From Carya illinoinensis (Eukaryota > Streptophyta > Magnoliopsida > Fagales > Juglandaceae), in assembly GCF_018687715.1 (NCBI RefSeq), contig NC_056761.1, positions 17,814,501-17,878,500 of the forward strand: a stretch of DNA of 64,000 bases, read 5' to 3'. The notes under the pieces were generated by a model. The model saw only the letters and a list, made by a program, of their open reading frames with translations, was not told where the DNA came from and did not search any database. Positions within the stretch are counted from its first letter, which is position 1. Each line of letters starts with the position of its first letter. Positions 39,201 through 50,776 of this stretch are shown one piece after another. The translations under genes and the position numbers were made by a program.

Positions 39201-42200
39201 GAAGGAAGTTAGCTCGTATGATTATCATGGACGAGCTGCCTTTTCAGTTTGTGGAGGGTAAAGGGTTCAAAAAATTTGTCCAAGAGTTGGAACCCAGATT
39301 TGTACTTCCTTCTCGTCACACCGTGGCAAAGGATATTAAGAAGATGTACCTTCGTGATAAAGATGTTTTGAGGGGCCAACTTGCGGGTTTGGTAGTTTGC
39401 CTCATTACCGATACTTGGACTTCTATCCAAAATATGAATTACATGTCATTGACTGTGCATTTTGTTGATGCTGATTGGGTTCTGCACAAAAAGATTATTA
39501 AATTTTGTCAAATAACTGATCATAAGGGTGAGACGATTGGGAAGGCATTGGAGGCCGCAATGAAGGAGTGGGGGTTGGAAAAGGTTTTGTCTGTGTCAAT
39601 TGATAATGCGTCGTCTAATGATGTCGCATTGGGATATCTAAAGAATTATCTTAAAGATGCAAATAAGACATTCTTGGGTGGTGAATACTTGCATGTTAGA
39701 TGTGCTGCACATATTTTGAATTTAATTGTGACTGAGGGGTTGAAAGATGTTGATGACTCGGTTGCACGAGTTAGAATGGCTGTGAAATGGGTGAGGTCTT
39801 CTCCTTCTAGATTGGAGAAATTCAAAGTTGCTGCAAAGGCTGCGGGCATAACATCGAAGAAGGGTCTTTGTACTGATGTTCTTACCAGATGGAACTCAAC
39901 CTTCTTGATGTTGGAGGCGGCCCAGGAATATAAGGCAGCCTTTCAATTATTGGGTGATGAAGACATCCAATATGTCAAATACTTTGATGAGCACGGGGGA
40001 TCACGAAAGCCTAATGATGATGATTGGGTGGTAGTTTCTACTTTCGTTGATTTTCTTGGATTATTTTATGATGTCACGTTGAATATATCTGGTTCTTTGT
40101 ACCCTACATCCCATGGGTTTTGTCAACAAATATGTAGGGTAAAAGAAGAATTAGAAGATATGCGTAGGGGTTCCAATGAAAGGATGAGGGGGATGGCAAG
40201 TTCCATGATGCTAAAATATGACAAGTATTTGGGAGATTTGACTAGAATGAATATTTTCTTATATGTGGCTGTTATTCTTGATCCCCGTCTGAAAGTTTCA
40301 GACTTGTTATATGGGTTGGGACTTGTTCACGATCAGGTATGGACTGACATTATTGGTGAATTGGCTCGAGATACCCTGAAAAAATTGTATGACGAGTTTA
40401 TGGCAATTAAGGGTGGTACTACATCGAAGACACATACACCGACCCCAACTCCTTCTACAGACATCGTGACCGGGCCTCCTACAAAGAAGCGCAGAATGCC
40501 GTGGACTAAGACCCTCGCACAGAATCCCACACTAGTCCATCAATCTACGGAGGTCGTTTCTGAGTTAGACAACTATTTGTCAGCGGATATGGTCCAAAAT
40601 GATGATGATCATTTCGATATATTAGGATGGTGGAAGAATGCCTCAAAGAAATATCCCATCATTTCTGAGAGTGCCCGCTGTATTTTGGCCATCCCTATTA
40701 GCACCGTTGCCTCAGAGTCAGCTTTTAGTACCGGAGGTCGTATATTGGATCCTTTCCGTAGTTCATTGTCTCCTACAACTGTAGAGGCATTGATATGCAC
40801 ACAGAGTTGGACGATAGGAAAGGATATTCATGTTCCGGATATTTTAGATTTTAAGGAGACCGATGAGGGTGGTGATCAGTCTGGATTTGGACCACCTGGT
40901 AATTATTTTTTATTTTATTATTTTAATTTTTTTATATTCATTTCCATTTCATCTTAATTTTTGTAGTAACACATGAGACGTCTAGCACCTCTGCAACATA
41001 AAAATGTGCTCAAGCCCGGGCTGCCCCAACTGTCACACCCCTTGACTCAAAGACAAGCCACAGCTGACAAGCCTCTTTAGAATGATCAATTTTTAATGAT
41101 TTGTAAAAATTTTGTATTCAATAATTTGTAATGTTGATACAATGTCCTTTGGACACTTTTATGTTTGTAATTTTGTAATTGTTTAGCCTTTTAATTTTGT
41201 AATAGCTTAGTTATTATTATTAGTTTATTACGTATTAGACTCTTAGACATAACACTTTTTTTTTTTTTCTTTTAAAGTGTTATGGGCTGAAAAATGAAAA
41301 TGGCCTACAAGGTATTTTTGACTTGTGGGCCATTTTGGCCCATTGCTGAGATTTCTGGGCCCAAAATGGCCCAGAAATTGCTTCTGGGCCATTTTCGGCC
41401 CAGAAATTGCTTCTGGGCCCAAGGCCCAGAAGGGGGGTGCGGGGGGCCGGACGGACTGGCCCCCCACCCCGTACCCCGTCATGCGGGACGGGGTACCCCA
41501 CCCCCGCACACCGGAGGCGGGGGACGAGGGGGATTTTCCCCATCCGCCCCATGCGGAGGCGGGGGGGGGGGCTACCCCGCACCGTATGGTGCGGGTAGCA
41601 CCCCTATCTAACCCCTAGGAGTTGGTTTAAGTGGTAAATGCATTGGGCTTGCGGGTATGCTCCTCTTAGGTCTAAGGTTTAAATCTTGTGCAAACAATCT
41701 CTAGGGGCCATCCGACTGGAGGATTTTCCCCTTCAAGTACCCGAGGTGCACTTGTGAGAAACTCCTTGTCGAGGGCCTATGCATCCCTGGGATTAGTCGG
41801 CATGTAGTTCCCGGAAACCCGGTGCCAATAATAAAATAAAAAAAAAATCTTCCATCAAACACCTAATCCCAAGTGACTGGAGACTTGTTTCTGATCACCG
41901 GATCTATTATTTAGAACATAAAATTGAAGCCTCTTCTAAGTTTTGGATGAAGTTAGTACTCTTATTAATAAAACATCTAGTTCGCAAAAGTACTTTTTAG
42001 TGTCTGTGTGTACGTGTAGAGAGAGAGAGACTTTGACCAGATTACCAACTGAAACTTTAGCAATGATTTCATGAGTGGATAAGGAGGAATGCTAACCTTT
42101 GGTCTAATTGGATAAGCCTCCGGGTATTGTTTATGAATGCAATTAATAACTTCTTTTCCAATATCCCAACTTTTGTTACCTTCAAGCACACCACCAACCA

Positions 42201-45200
42201 TTACAATTGGGAAAGAGCCATTTCCATCTGCACTAAAAAATCATCATACATCTTAAAATGGTTAGGGACCAAGGAAGAAGTGGGAAAAATTTAAATATAG
42301 ATATAAATAGAAAAGCATTTATAAAGCATGTGTATCTTCTTCTTTTTTTGGGGGGGAGGGAGGGAGAGAGGAGGGGGGTGTGGGGGATGGGTTTCATGTG
42401 CTCTTGTTTTTAATAGGTTATCTAGAAGTTTTATTCATAAGAGAAGGCAAAGCCCAAGTACACAGAAACGATAAAAGTTTTGCTTTTATGCTCATATATA
42501 CATACATCAATGCATAAGTATGCATAAATGTATATACTCATGTCAATGTATCATACCTTTGTCATGTAGTAATTCATAAATTAAACTGCATGTATATACA
42601 CCATAGCATCCCAGTAATCAAACCTGATTGGACTCAGGTAATTTAATTATCAGATAAATCATTTTATCTGACAATTCAACCTTTTATAATAGATAGATAA
42701 ATTGAGCACCTTCACCACACAAGCAAAGTCTTCGAGCAACAGCTTTCACACACACAGCCAGTTCCTGGACTGCTTCAACCAGTATCTTATTTGCAATTTG
42801 ATCACCTGCTTCGGCGCAAGACACCACTTCTGGAACAAGTGCTGCAATGCGTGCCCAAGATGGATCGGCATAAGTCCACCTAAATCCAATGAAAAAAAAC
42901 ATTAAATCAATGGCTAAACTTCATATGCTGAATGAATCCGTCCTGTGATATTCAATGAGCTAAAACAAACCAGTTAGCTCACATGGCTATCATTTCCTGA
43001 AGAGTGCTACAGTTCTTTGCTTCAGATGAAATAAGGCTTCATATTTTTTTGATAAATCAATTGAGCTAAATGGTGAAGTATTGTGATACTTTGGACACAC
43101 TGATAAGACGTTAACAATTATCCAATTGAAGTAATACAGAAAATAATTACATTAAGTAGCAAAATCCTCCTCTCGGCAGAGAAACCCCTATCAAGGAAAC
43201 GTAGGACATATCTACAGAAGAAAGAAATGATAAGCCTAGTGTAGTGGCAATTTCTTCATATCAAGGCAAGGGATTTCTTAAAAAAAGAGAAAATCCAAGC
43301 TGATACAACACAACAATGGGTCTCTCTCCATTCTCGTCCAAGCTGAAGCCCCCAAAAGACAACCCATCTCCTTTTCTCATTTTTTTTTTCCCCACCAGAG
43401 AGGGAGAAGCCTCAGTTTCCTTTTCCCTGTGCTCATGTTTATAAGTTTTCTTCCCCCTGTTCTTCACATTTTTTTCTCCTCCAGGTCAGTTCCAGCCCGA
43501 TCTATTGCCTTCTAGTGATCTACTCATGCGTGCCGCTCCATTCAACCCCCCAACCACCGATCACTCGATTCCTCCAAGATGAACTACAAAACAACCGGTG
43601 CATGAGGCTCGTGTTGGCTTCACATGCACTTCCATTGAAACCGCCAAAACTAGGTCTCTCTAATCTGACCCACCTCACCCCAACACTGCCAACGGATTGT
43701 CCACCCACATGGCACGACAATAGTGAGAGAGTATCTTTTTACTACCAACAACTCGTATTCACCAAGCTAGCTGTCCATCTATGTTAATGTTTTTCCTAAC
43801 AAAAATTCTGAGAAAGAGGAATTAGGTCTCTCCAAAGACCAGTCCAAAGCAACGAAATAAAACCTTAGGTTGATGAACCCTAAACCCAAGCAAGTGAGAC
43901 CCATGTGATCTGAAAATTTGATTAGCAATTATGAGCACATATGACAACAAATTGCAAAGAGTTTCAAAAGAGATACCCTATCAATTCATCAGGAGAAGAA
44001 AGGCCAAGAGCCTTCAAAATAGTATCTGTAAGCATCGTCTGTTGACCACGACCATCATGAGCCTTCACTACTGCTGATAATGCCTGTGCAGCAATCCCAT
44101 AGCCACTACAAGTTATCACTTATCGTCATCCATCAAATTTGTGTAAATATCAATATACGAAAATTCAAAATAATCTGCAACAACAATAATGCTTCAGCAG
44201 AATCTTTATCCATTGTATGGGGCTCCTTAAACACAAAATTTTGCTAATTTAAGTTTTGTTGATAAGAGTAATGAGCACTCAATGATTGCGTATAGGCTTA
44301 TTGAAAACCATTCAAAATGAAAACAACATTATTGTTTTCCAGAACCTAGTTTCTTCGGATCATTTTCAAATCATGGTAGTAATACACCGCCAAAACTTCC
44401 AGTTACTTGTGAAAATGATGTGTACAGATTAGCTAAATAACACATCCTCATCATGGAGAGCAATGAACTAAAGCAGACAAAGATTATTTAAACACATACC
44501 TTCCCCAATCACCTAAAAGAGGTCCTGCACCTGCAGCTCGTGCTTCTCTACCATCTTTAGAAAAACCATAAGAAATGCATCCTGTACCAGCAATTAAAAC
44601 ACATCCATGAAGCTTTCCCATGGTCCCACTGGCCAGAGCTGCTAGGGCATCATTGTGAACATATAGCTTTACATGGCTAGGGAATATATCCCTGAGTGTA
44701 CAAGATTCAAAACCAGTTTCCCAGTCATCAGGTACCAATACAAGTAATAAGAAAAAAATATACAAGACTCACCCATACAAAATGGGACATAATTTAGGTG
44801 CATTCAACAGTGCAGGCAAGAATGCATGAGTGTCTCAAAGCAACAATCTAGTGGAAACAAAAACTCTATGTGTAGTCACTTTTGCGTACTATTTGCGCAC
44901 TCCAATAATATGATTGGCTGCATCACTTTTTTTTTTAATATAAAATAATTGTTTTAGCCAATCACATCAGTGGAGTGTATAAAAAATACGCAAAAGTGAT
45001 TGTATGTAGCAGAACTCTAGTGGAAAAAAGGGCAAAAGAACACAAAGCATCAAAGAATAGCAAAATCTGGGGACCCTTATGCTAGCCAGATATCAAAGAG
45101 CATTGGTCATCAAGGCATTGCAACAACATCATTCTCGCATAGGTAAAAACTTGTCTTCTTTATCTGTTTAGAAGATGTCCTATCTTACCCTATACCTCAA

Positions 45201-48200
45201 TATTTGATATGTACAATAAAATTTAAAACAGAAAGAAACATAGGCAAAACAGATATTTAGCATTTTTCATTGTCAAAATAGAGCTCCATATATTTATGAT
45301 GTTGAAAGAAATACCATTAATGACTATTCAGGCATTTCCCAAATCTAGCTAAAACTTTCATAGAAATCTTTTAAACTACTTTTTCATTTATGATATACCT
45401 CATTGCTCCATCTGCTGATACAATTGTAAACATCATACAAACTATAACCTTTGTTTCTGAACCCGGTAAGAGGAAACTTTAGAGAAACTACAAAGGTTTT
45501 TTTGTGAACCTAATAAGAGGAGTATCTGGACGCATGTATAAAGGACAAGTCGAATCAACTGAGTTGAAATGAATATTTTATATCCTTCTGTGAAAGATTT
45601 TTAATACTAGATGTTGCATTTGCATGGACTTCGGGTTCCTCATCATTAAAAAAAATCTTTAATGCTCCACCTTTTAAAGTGTTAGAGCATGGGAAAGACA
45701 CGCCGCTCTTAAGAAAACCATACCCTTGGTCTAGAATATAAGACACCATCTCAAGCAACCAATAGGAAAGTGATACAGGAATGCCAAAACCCTAAAAGCC
45801 CACATTCACTTTGAATTAAATCTTCAGTTCCCTACATTCAGATTACAATGTTCTTTGACGTCATCTGTACAAGGAATTTGTTCTCTCTTTTACATTTGTT
45901 TATATCTATACATACAGTCTCTTTGTTTGATAAGTACCTTTGAAAGGAACGATGAGGTTTGCTCTTTCTATAAGTCACTCACACAATCGCAAAACAATCA
46001 CTTTCCATGGAGAAGATTATAGAGAAAAGAAGGCACCCCCCAAAGCCTTCTTTGCTTGGATAGCTTCTCTGGGTAAGATTTTGACGATGGATAATTTATG
46101 GAAACATAGGGTGATTATAGTGGACTGGTGCTGTATGTGAAAAATAAGTAGGGAGACTGTGGATCATCTTCTACTACAATGTGAGGTTGATAGTGTTATG
46201 GGAAGATGCATTCACATGATTAAAGCTAGCCTGGGTTATGCCTACCACTGTGGTTGAGCTTCCAAGCCAGTTGGACAAATCTAGGTGGTATTCCACAAAT
46301 CACAATTGTGTGGAAGATGGTTCCTATCTGTATTCTGTGGTGCATATGGCAAGAGCGTAATGACCAAATGTTTAAAACAAGGAGCGCTCATTGGAAGAGC
46401 TTAGATTACTTCTTGTTAGAACCTTATTTTTATGGGTCAAAGCTGTTGATTTCAATGGCCTTGATTTTCATGATTTTCTTGTTTCTATTTCTTCTTCCTA
46501 GATAGGTGTCACCTCTTGTATACCATCTTGTGTACTTGGGCAATGCCTATGCTTATTAATACAATTGTTTGCTTATAAAAGGAACAATGAGGTGCAGAAG
46601 CAGTGGAAGTAGGACGCTCCAAAGCATACAGAAAGGTTGTTATCCTATGAGTCTATAGGTTTAGGAAAGCACTTGCCTAGCCTATGGCCCTATGTAATTC
46701 ATACTAGAATCATGGAAGCATAGCCATTGGTTGAAAAAAGCAACTGCTTCCTTGTTAAAAATGGAATTCAAGAAATTTTAAATTTGCAATAAAGGATCAA
46801 TTAGGCATCAAATCTCAACTTTGAACACACAGCAGAATTCTTTTTTTCTTTTGGATATGTAACATATAGCAGAGAGTTAAAATATAACTTTACAGAATAA
46901 AAAAAGGCCAAAATAATATTCAGAACAATATACCTTAGCCACTTTAGTATTCTTTCCTGATCCCTTGGATGGTTAACACCAGAAACACCTAAACAAACAG
47001 CACGAACAGCAGACCAAGTTGAACCCGATTTACAGAGGGTTTCAGCCATAACCTGTTCCAATGTATTTTTGGAAGCGGTCTCTGTAAAATCAGCAGATGG
47101 AGAAAAATTAAAAACTGTCAAACATGAGAACTATTATCAATTTCTTCTCCATTATTTGAGAACAATAAAGAAGAATGGGTTTCCATTGTTGAGTGCTTTT
47201 TTTTGTTTGTTATTTCCATAGTTATAGCATGACCTGAAGAATTTAGTGAACACTATTGACGAAATTTACTGAGCTTGTGTTATATTGTTATATTGCATAA
47301 CATGATTACCACATGCACTCATCTAATTTAAGTAAACCAGGATTACCGGTAAAGAAAAGTGATAAAGAAAAGAACTTATAATCAAGACATGGAACAGAAA
47401 AGTGCTTCTGGAGCTTATATGGCCAAGATTTTTTTTGATAGGCAATCAAGAAATTTTATTCATAGAAGTAGGCTAAGCCCAAGTACAGCTTATATGGCCA
47501 AGATATGATTACAACAACAATGAGATTGACCAAGCTTTATGCAAGACCACAAAACAAGCTTAGGTGAAATGACAAAGGCAAATTTGATAACCAGTAAAAC
47601 GAGGAAGAAAAGCTATTTAACTTTTTTTTTATTTTTTTTTTATAAGTAGGATGGAATTTTATTCAACGAATGTAATAGGCGAAGCCTATGTACACAGGAA
47701 GTATACAAAAGAAAACACGTAATTACAATCTAGAAAGAGGAAAAAGAAAACAGAAAATCATGAGCTGAAGCTCCATTAAGCACTATTGCAGAAAACCATT
47801 GAAATAAAGAAAATACAAAGAAGTTCCAGATTTCCTCCATAGTTTGCAACTTATTATTAAAGCATCGCTCATTCCTTTCCCACCAAATACACCACATGAG
47901 ACAAAGGAACCACCTTCCACACAGCAGCCACTTGAGGAGAACTTTGAGACCCCAACCAGCACGCAAGTAAATCCACTACTTTCATATGCATCACCCAAAA
48001 CCGCCCAACTCTACTGAAAACACCATCCCACAATGCCTTTGACACCTCGCAGTGCAGAAGTAAATGGTCCAAAGATTCACCAAGTTTCTTACACATGAAA
48101 CACCACTCCATAACAACAAAACCATGCTCTCTCAAATTATTGATCGTCAAAATGTTTCCAAGTGATGCTGTCCATATGAAAAAAGCGACTTTGGAAGGCA

Positions 48201-49735
48201 CATGAGACCTCCAAATACGCTTCCAAGGAAAAGGAGAACAATGCTGAACCGTCAACACCTTATAATAAGACCGTACCGAAAAATTTTTACTACCCGTATG
48301 CTTCCATAACATTCTGTCCCTCTCATTACCCCCAAACCTCAGGGAATATAAGAACTGAAATTTTTAGACCAAGATGAGATTGCACATGGAGATGGCTATT
48401 CATGCACACAAAAAAAAGCCAAGACCTATAATTACACTCATGATAAGGAGGATTTGGTAATGGCTGAGAGCATTACTAGACTAGTTACAGCAAAAGAAAA
48501 TGGGCTTAGACTATGAGAAAAGACATGGGAGCCTATTGAATTTAATTAAAACAGACAACCTGATATCTAGTCTCTAAATTTCCAAGAATCAGAAAAAGAA
48601 GTTGTAGGACTTTTTTTGATGAGATTCTTGAGGATATTTCAAAAACGTTTGGGAAATCAAACATTAATGGGTAATTTGAACAGGGCCCCTATCAGGCCAA
48701 CAAAAAGAAATGAACTCTTTTCTTGAACAGAAACCAGTGCTTTAGGTTTACACAGGGAAACATCAACACTTTGGCTAGATCCATTGGCTCAGAACTTGCC
48801 AACTATTTATAAAGATAAAACTTTTGGGTAGACCATGGCTTTTTTTAATGCCCTGAAACCTCACCAAGGCAGGATCCGTCAGATCCCTCCCAGAGAATAA
48901 AGCTCTATAATACACGACCTCCTGTAATCCAGGAGAACTCCTAATGCATAATTGAAGCCGGACTGTGTGAGTCAACACCTCATCCAAGCTCGCTATTTGA
49001 CTGCTAGGCTGCACCCTGATCGGTCTAAACTAAGAAATAGATTGGGGCGATTACGGAGGCATAAATCAGGGAAAACAAATCTAAGCGAAAAATAAAAAGG
49101 GGTTAAGAAACGTCGCCAAATTAGCAAATTATTAATTTATTAAACAATTCAATGGACTATGCGCATGAAATAGTACATCAGTGCAGATTTGATCGAATTC
49201 TGTTCGAGATTAAAAGGCTTTAAAAAATTCAGGTACTCCAAAGTCGCACAACAATTGGAAATTTTAAAAAACTTCACATTTGGGTCAAATATAAGACAAG
49301 TACAGAAGCTAAACACCATGGAGAGAAGTAAAGAAACCCAGACTAACAAACACAAAAAGCAATTCCAAAAGCCAGAGAGTTCCATCAAGTCAAACTTTTC
49401 AAAAGTACAGCTAGAAGACATTCTGTTTGGCTCTCAAGAAAGACAAGGAAAACAGCTTTTTTAAATTTATTTTTAGAAAAATAAAAGCAGGTACCTCCGA
49501 CGCTATTGTGGTTGGAGCAACCGGCGACGGCCCGTGCGAGAACGGGGGGAGGGTCTGCGAGGTCGTGGTCGGAAAAGGGGAGCAATGGCATGCACACACA
49601 GACGGTGGAGGTGGCTCCACCGTCCAAACCCAATACAACGTCGGAGACACGCCCGTTTTCATGCGCTGCTTCTGCCTCTGCTTCTTTCTTCTCGGAGGCC
49701 TCTACTTCTCCGTTTCTCTGTCTAGCATCCTTCAT
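36229..49735 (-). CDS. NAGK: N-acetyl-D-glucosamine kinase (BadF/BadG-type ATPase fold)
   Basis: Seven exons on the minus strand: 49735-49495, 47081-46934, 44691-44500, 44105-43977, 42879-42710, 42227-42097 and 36306-36229. All introns are GT-AG and in phase, giving 362 residues including all expected blocks. The phosphate loop VLGLDGGATST (34-44) is followed by CLGVSGVNHPRD, then VHNDALAALASG with the catalytic-type Asp, LIAGTGCISYGFSKDGREARAAGAGPLLGDWGSGYGIA, and the C-terminal VGAALLAMNFLL. The enzyme phosphorylates free N-acetylglucosamine in the cytosol for salvage to UDP-GlcNAc (family knowledge). The ATG at 49735 is the first available (TTG precedes it). Intron 6 is 5.8 kb and holds a hAT element and a SINE; other introns hold LINE pieces and a MITE. 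No frame damage seen. Confidence 0.9.
37296..37385. repeat. Cluster of palindromes with three AAACGGCGCCGTTT-type cores
   Basis: Arm 37296-37313 pairs perfectly with 37319-37336 (18 bp, 5-base loop). The second arm then pairs again with 37357-37382 through AATTAGTGGGTT/AACCCACTAATT with one mismatch. Possible transposase-binding or structural element of the hAT end. Confidence 0.85.
37411..37430. repeat. (C)20 homopolymer
   Basis: 20 consecutive C inside the hAT leader region. Confidence 0.9.
37818..37968. repeat. Interleaved inverted repeats with TTTAGGG/AAACCCT words
   Basis: Blocks such as GATTTAGGGGTT, GGGTTTCGGATTGGGG and their complements alternate, so several hairpins can form. Lies upstream of the transposase gene. 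Confidence 0.75.
38789..41001 (+). CDS. hAT-family transposase (BED zinc finger, hATC dimerisation)
   Basis: Exon 1 38789-40898 and exon 2 40967-41001, joined over a 68-bp U-rich GT-AG intron, give 714 residues. Without splicing the frame runs into a low-complexity Phe/Ile tail ending at 40957. ATG 38789 follows an acceptor-like TTGGAAAATCAG|GA, so a leader intron is likely. Domains: a Ser/Pro/Thr-rich N-terminus (1-45), a BED finger with C66-x2-C69...H88-x4-C93, a catalytic RNase H-like core (ITDTWTS and VSIDNASSND carry the expected Asp residues), and the C-terminal hATC block (WWKNASKKYPIISESARCILAIPISTVASESAFSTGG). A basic KKRRMP may be a nuclear signal. No stop or frameshift, so this copy may be autonomous. 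It excises and reinserts hAT DNA (family role). Confidence 0.93.
41615..41847 (+). mobile_element. Full-length tRNA-derived SINE (family 1)
   Basis: Starts CTAGGAGTTGG. A-box-like GGTTTAAGTGGTAA (about 41624-41637) and B-box-like GGTTTAAATCT (41678-41688) are followed by a 150-bp body and an A-rich tail. The 22-bp flank at 41848-41869 matches 37023-37044 at 19 of 22 positions, across the hAT element. That is the SINE's own target duplication, with the hAT inserted into its left copy. Confidence 0.85.
42405..42470 (-). mobile_element. Possible LINE 3' tail fragment in NAGK intron 5
   Basis: Contains TTTTATTCATAAGAGAAGGCAAAGCCCAAGTACA, very similar to the LINE 3' ends at 47445-47486 and 47655-47697 (minus orientation). 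Boundaries unclear. Confidence 0.5.
43140..43900. other. Non-coding stretch of NAGK intron 4
   Basis: Contains C/T-rich and more GC-balanced DNA than the other introns and looks inserted, but I find no repeat ends or domain. The minus ORF 43261-43467 and plus ORF 43515-43787 are not recognised. Confidence 0.35.
44869..45012. mobile_element. 144-bp MITE in NAGK intron 2
   Basis: Inverted ends TGTGTAGTCACTTTTGCGTA and (in reverse) CTGCTACATACAATCACTTTTGCGTA, with a second paired block (GCGCACTCC against ACACTCC and GATTGGCT against AGCCAATC). Flanked by aactcta at 44862-44868 and 45013-45019. Confidence 0.75.
45959..46577 (+). mobile_element. 5'-truncated LINE in NAGK intron 2
   Basis: Reads a decayed reverse-transcriptase zinc-binding (zf-RVT) region: PPKAFFAWIASLGKILTMDNLWKH, then VDHLLLQCEV in the next frame and a C-terminal tail with several stops. 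It ends with the family 3' UTR (CTTGTGTACTTGGGCAATGCC). A 16-bp duplication aaaggaac(g/a)atgaggt lies at 45943-45958 and 46578-46593, typical of target-primed insertion. Confidence 0.85.
47430..47486 (-). mobile_element. 57-bp dead-on-arrival LINE tail
   Basis: Only the last ~50 bases of the LINE 3' end (complement of TTTTATTCATAGAAGTAGGCTAAGCCCAAGTAC) plus a short A tail were inserted. A perfect 18-bp target duplication agcttatatggccaagat lies at 47412-47429 and 47487-47504. In NAGK intron 1. Confidence 0.88.
47621..48345 (-). mobile_element. 5'-truncated LINE with zf-RVT domain in NAGK intron 1
   Basis: On the minus strand 48312-47869 is open for 147 codons: KVLTVQHCSPFPWKRIWRSHVPSKVAFFIWTASLGNILTINNLREHG, then WCFMCKKLGESLDHLLLHCEVSKALW. 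The Cys/His pattern is the zinc-binding domain at the end of plant LINE ORF2. After a frameshift near 47870-47890 the tail continues (WWERNERCFNN) to about 47730. The 3' UTR and a T-rich run (A tail in reverse) end it at about 47621. It is relatively young, since little is broken. No clear TSD found. Confidence 0.82.
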
Positions 49736-49806
49736 GGAAACCAACGCTCAAGAAGACAGAGGAACGTGAAAAGTTGAAAACTTTCAAAAAGACGGCTTCT
49801 TCGGAG

Positions 49807-49814
49807 TATTTATA
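49807..49814 (-). promoter_or_regulatory. Probable TATA box of NAGK
   Basis: Minus strand CTATAAATACTCC, about 70 bases upstream of ATG 49735, which would leave a leader of roughly 40 bases. Position and sequence fit; no experimental support. Confidence 0.55.
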
Positions 49815-49829
49815 GTATTAATATAGCAT

Positions 49830-50245
49830 TAGAAAAAACGCTTTTTAGTTGAATTTTAAACAACATTAGTTTATTTTGTTTTGCTTCTTTTATATTTTAT
49901 ATTTTATGTATTTTATCTTTTAAAAAAAATTATTTATTTTAATTTTAGTTTATTGTTTAATATTTGTAATTTTTCAGATTTTTTTTATAATTTTATAATT
50001 TTTAATATTTTATGCTGATTGTGTATATATGATAGGTGCCATTTTATGAGTGGTGGTGAGATGACATGTATTTACCATGTCATCGTACTCTGTTATCAGT
50101 TTAACAACTTAAACAGAGGGACCTTTCCGAAAGGCACCTAACCGTAACGATCAATTTAAAATTTCCTAAATCAAAATATCAGGAAAAAACAAAAAATCAA
50201 ATTTCAAGCACACTAACAAAAATGATTATGTAATTTCATAACCTA
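49830..50245. other. AT-rich spacer upstream of NAGK
   Basis: Long A/T runs. No gene or repeat ends recognised. Confidence 0.4.
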
Positions 50246-50739
50246 TTAATACCTGACAGCCGACAGGTTAGCAGACATTATCATGTCATTATTTTTTAGG
50301 AAAACGAAACACTTTTCAAGAAGATCTTTCCTTCCTTGGCTTAGACAAAAGGCTATTCCAAAATCTTTTAAAGAAAACTGGTTGCAAATAGCCAAAATAA
50401 CATTGGAAGAGCCACCCTTAAAAATAAAATTAGAAAGGTCAAGAGTTTGCATAATTGAAAAGGTTAAAAAAAACCCCATGCTTCAGCCAAATCAACATCA
50501 GAGCAAAATAGTATAGGTTTCATCAAAGTCAATAACAAATCCCCTTCCCATTCCCGAAGTAAAATGCCAATTCCAATCCTATTAGCATGTTTCTGGATAG
50601 CAATACCCCAATCGATCTTTATATGTCCATGTGGTGGAGACTCCCATTTGACTTTAGTATTTGGAACTCCAGCCCTCGGTTGACTAATATCCTCCAAAGC
50701 TTTTTTAGGAAAACAAAACACTTTTAGAGAAAGCTGCAT
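50246..50739 (-). pseudogene. LINE RNase H domain fragment
   Basis: The minus-strand frames 50739-50464 (WESPPHGHIKIDWGIAIQKHANRIGIGILLREWEGDLLLTL...DVDLAEAWGFF) and 50479-50246 (LSNFIFKGGSSNVILAICNQFSLKD...) join across a frameshift near 50470. They resemble the RNase H-like domain (RVT_3) encoded at the end of plant LINEs. The first catalytic Asp is kept (IDW), but the frame is broken and flanking LINE parts are missing. Confidence 0.75.
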
Positions 50740-50776
50740 TTTGATTGAAATTTAATGTTCAGTGATCAAACTTCAG

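Larger units (their letters stand above)
37045..41606 (+). mobile_element. Apparently complete Ac-like hAT DNA transposon
   Basis: 4562 bp with ends TAGGGGTG...CACCCCTA and a perfect 8-bp duplication tctaaccc (37037-37044 and 41607-41614), the hallmark of hAT insertion. Very GC-rich subterminal zones (37045-37230 and about 41430-41600, G/C blocks such as GGGGCGGGGCGCC) frame an AT-rich interior with one transposase gene. It lies in the last intron of NAGK, in the opposite orientation to that gene. Confidence 0.93.

Noticed and set aside
41615..41690. tRNA gene
   Set aside because: Same reason; it carries a SINE body and A tail with target duplications.
49744..49744. NAGK start upstream at 49744
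   Set aside because: That triplet is TTG; the first ATG is at 49735.
49427..49777. Plus-strand ORFs opposite NAGK exon 1
   Set aside because: Antisense shadows of a clearly conserved exon.
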